Source: an uncultured Lachnospiraceae bacterium (lineage in GTDB: Bacteria > Bacillota > Clostridia > Lachnospirales > Lachnospiraceae). Taken from it: a DNA stretch of 20,564 nucleotides. Both the position numbers and the translations under genes were made by a program. Below, piece after piece: positions 20,435-20,564 of this stretch. How positions within the stretch are numbered: the stretch's first letter is position 1; each line of letters begins with the position of its first letter. The notes below the pieces were generated by a model. The model was given only the letters and a program-made list of their open reading frames with translations. It was not told where the DNA came from and did no database searches. The DNA is taken from the NCBI GenBank assembly GCA_905203555.1, contig CAJKWK010000055.1:1-20564 (forward strand), written 5' to 3'.

Positions 20435-20564
20435 TTATTGTACTGTTTCTATTTCATACTTGTCAATAGCAAGCGCAAATTCCATCGTTCCATCGAAAAT
20501 CTCTGCGTCCCTTGAGTTTCCGCAAAGTGTAATTGAAAAATGGATATGTCTGTCTAAAGCACCA
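20435..20564 (-). CDS. C-terminal end of an unrecognised protein (runs off the window)
   Basis: On the minus strand a frame is open from the window edge to a TAA at 20435-20437, giving about 42 residues that end ...DAEIFDGTMEFALAIDKYE and IETVQ. The composition is protein-like, with mixed charged and hydrophobic residues. A second frame is also open for about 33 codons, so this is a probable rather than certain gene end. The family was not recognised. Its last codons overlap the -35/-10 of the lipoprotein gene. Confidence 0.55.
   Translation of the reverse strand, partial: GALDRHIHFSITLCGNSRDAEIFDGTMEFALAIDKYEIETVQ
20437..20466 (-). promoter_or_regulatory. Sigma-A promoter of the SBP-GlgX-DUF5662 operon
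   Basis: On the minus strand, a consensus TTGACA (20461-20466) and TACAAT (20437-20442) are 18 bp apart. The start would be near 20430, with a leader of about 40 nt. No cre-like catabolite operator was seen. The promoter overlaps the probable 3' end of the upstream gene. Confidence 0.65.

Overview
The window looks like core chromosome from a spore-forming, anaerobic, low-to-mid-GC Firmicute, most likely family Lachnospiraceae. The basis is the gene content and order: recA-recX-rny, a clostridial-type iscR-nifS-nifU-mnmA operon, a nudF-spoIIM pair, a SpoVB-like flippase, a DUF5662 gene, strong AGGAGG ribosome sites and TTG/GTG starts. No database search was possible, so genus is not assigned. 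No phage, insertion sequence, CRISPR array or rRNA was seen. Only the SpoVB-like gene is on the + strand; everything else reads on the minus strand.

Layout, left to right. (1) 1-30 is the 5' end of a tRNA-Leu with its own promoter. (2) 114-1406 is a diaminopimelate decarboxylase with its own promoter. (3) 1635-6410 is a glycolytic cluster transcribed gap > pgk > tpiA > gpmI from one clear promoter at about 6514-6542. It converts glyceraldehyde-3-P/DHAP to 2-phosphoglycerate, and carries internal terminator hairpins after gap and after tpiA. (4) 6576-10586 is an Fe-S/thiolation operon, iscR > nifS > nifU > mnmA > PHP phosphatase. It has tight or overlapping junctions, a strong promoter and a candidate Rrf2/IscR operator. 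(5) 10771-12159 is the divergent SpoVB-like flippase, convergent with (6) nudF > spoIIM (12181-13319). (7) 13409-14959 is rny with its own promoter and terminator. (8) 15062-16818 is recA > recX, with a LexA/DinR box and a 315-bp upstream region holding extra promoter-like elements and an RNA hairpin. (9) 17134-20390 is an operon of an orphan RbsB-like sugar-binding lipoprotein, a GlgX-like GH13 protein and a DUF5662 protein. The partial end of another gene reaches the right edge.

The most unusual item is the GlgX-like protein at 17681-19384. It keeps the GlgX scaffold motifs but appears to have lost all three GH13 catalytic carboxylates and the region-I motif, so it is probably a non-hydrolytic pseudoenzyme. 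It is co-transcribed with a sugar-binding lipoprotein that has no transporter partners in view. Second are the intercistronic terminators in the glycolytic operon, which leave little or no room for new promoters and may set a graded output of the enzymes.
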